Source: [Eubacterium] saphenum
GTDB lineage: Bacteria; Bacillota; Clostridia; Oscillospirales; Ruminococcaceae
Assembly: GCA_004554555.1 (NCBI GenBank)
Contig: SFLN01000046.1
Span: 1-14,357 of the forward strand
Reading direction: 5' to 3'
Length of the DNA: 14,357 nt
The translations under genes and the position numbers were made by a program. A model generated the notes under the pieces. It worked only from the letters and a program-made list of their open reading frames with translations, was not told the origin of the DNA and searched no databases. Shown here piece by piece: positions 14,030 through 14,357 of this stretch; position 1 is the stretch's first letter; each line of letters begins with the position of its first letter.

Positions 14030-14357
14030 GAATTACTTATCCAAATATATTTTACCGCAGTCTGAACTGCATTTTACTGCACAATTTTCCCAAAATCACC
14101 GTCAACAGGCAAATCAACAGGCAAACAACAGTCAATCAACAGACGGCTCTTCAAAAATCAACAGACCTTCCCGCCTTTTGCACAAAGGTTTCGCGGACGC
14201 TTTATCACACGAAAATAACAAGCCCCTCAACAAAATCCAAACGAAAATCAACAGGCAAATCAACGCGCCTACATTATTAAACAAGAATAAACAAGAAACA
14301 AGAAATAATAATAATAATTATTTTGCGCTGCGCGCGGCGCATAAAAATTTTGTTTAA
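14030..14357. other. gene-free AC-rich region at right edge
   Basis: No credible gene on either strand. The upstream region of the glycosyltransferase has no consensus promoter; a GCAGT-CTGA-ACTGC inverted repeat (14057-14070) and a TAAAAT on the - strand are the only candidates. The + strand is strongly A/C biased, with an (AAT)n run at 14305-14319. TGCGC (14324-14328) / GCGCA (14337-14341), flanked by T and A runs, makes a terminator-like hairpin near the edge. Confidence 0.5.
14102..14259 (+). repeat. TCAACAGGCAAA repeats
   Basis: The 12-mer TCAACAGGCAAA occurs exactly at 14102-14113 and 14114-14125 in tandem, and at 14248-14259. Its core TCAACAG also occurs at 14136 and 14158. The core copies at 14114, 14136 and 14158 are spaced 22 bases apart. 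Confidence 0.7.

Noticed and set aside
14102..14164. CRISPR array
   Set aside because: The repeated unit is only 7-12 bases, with irregular, partly zero-length spacing and no cas genes.
13968..14357. Open frame running off the right edge on the + strand
   Set aside because: Low-complexity Asn/Gln/Lys-rich translation of AC-rich repeats, overlaps the start of the glycosyltransferase on the other strand, and lacks a ribosome binding site.

Overview
The window looks like chromosomal DNA from a gut-type clostridium, probably Oscillospiraceae/Ruminococcaceae. The evidence is strong AGGAGG ribosome binding sites, consensus TTGACA-17-TATAAT promoters, a fused SecDF, a small DUF6472-type protein, a Gram-positive DacF-like carboxypeptidase and intracellular alpha-glucan genes. 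The genus assignment is an inference; there is no rRNA or other marker gene.

Layout. 1-353 is a gene-free leader with repeated GGGCGAA elements and a good promoter. It drives dut (dUTPase) and a D-Ala-D-Ala carboxypeptidase on the + strand. These converge on a - strand pair, an HlyD/YknX-type adaptor and a MacB/FtsX-type permease, which has no ATPase gene beside it. A divergent + strand promoter with an 8-bp inverted repeat in its spacer drives secDF (TTG start), followed by a DUF3795 cysteine-rich protein.

7265-7567 holds the most interesting unit. A 38-residue hydrophobic peptide gene has its own consensus promoter and a Shine-Dalgarno sequence buried in a hairpin. It faces a second consensus promoter on the - strand that makes a roughly 70-nt RNA. 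Both transcripts end at one perfect 13-bp bidirectional terminator. The peptide's start-codon region is repeated beyond the terminator, so the small RNA is complementary in trans to the translation start. This is the architecture of the Fst/par (pAD1 RNA I/RNA II) type I toxin-antitoxin family.

7576-12603 on the - strand reads glgP (alpha-glucan phosphorylase), a DIP1984-family coiled-coil protein, a GC-rich structured element with a tRNA-like T-arm, and a GH13 neopullulanase-like enzyme. Together phosphorylase and GH13 enzyme would break down cytoplasmic glycogen or maltodextrin. 12804-14014 on the - strand holds a GT4 glycosyltransferase overlapped by a 57-residue DUF6472-type protein, ending at a strong terminator. 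14030-14357 is gene-free, AC-rich on the + strand, and contains a repeated 12-mer.

All calls come from reading the sequence; no database search or folding program was run.
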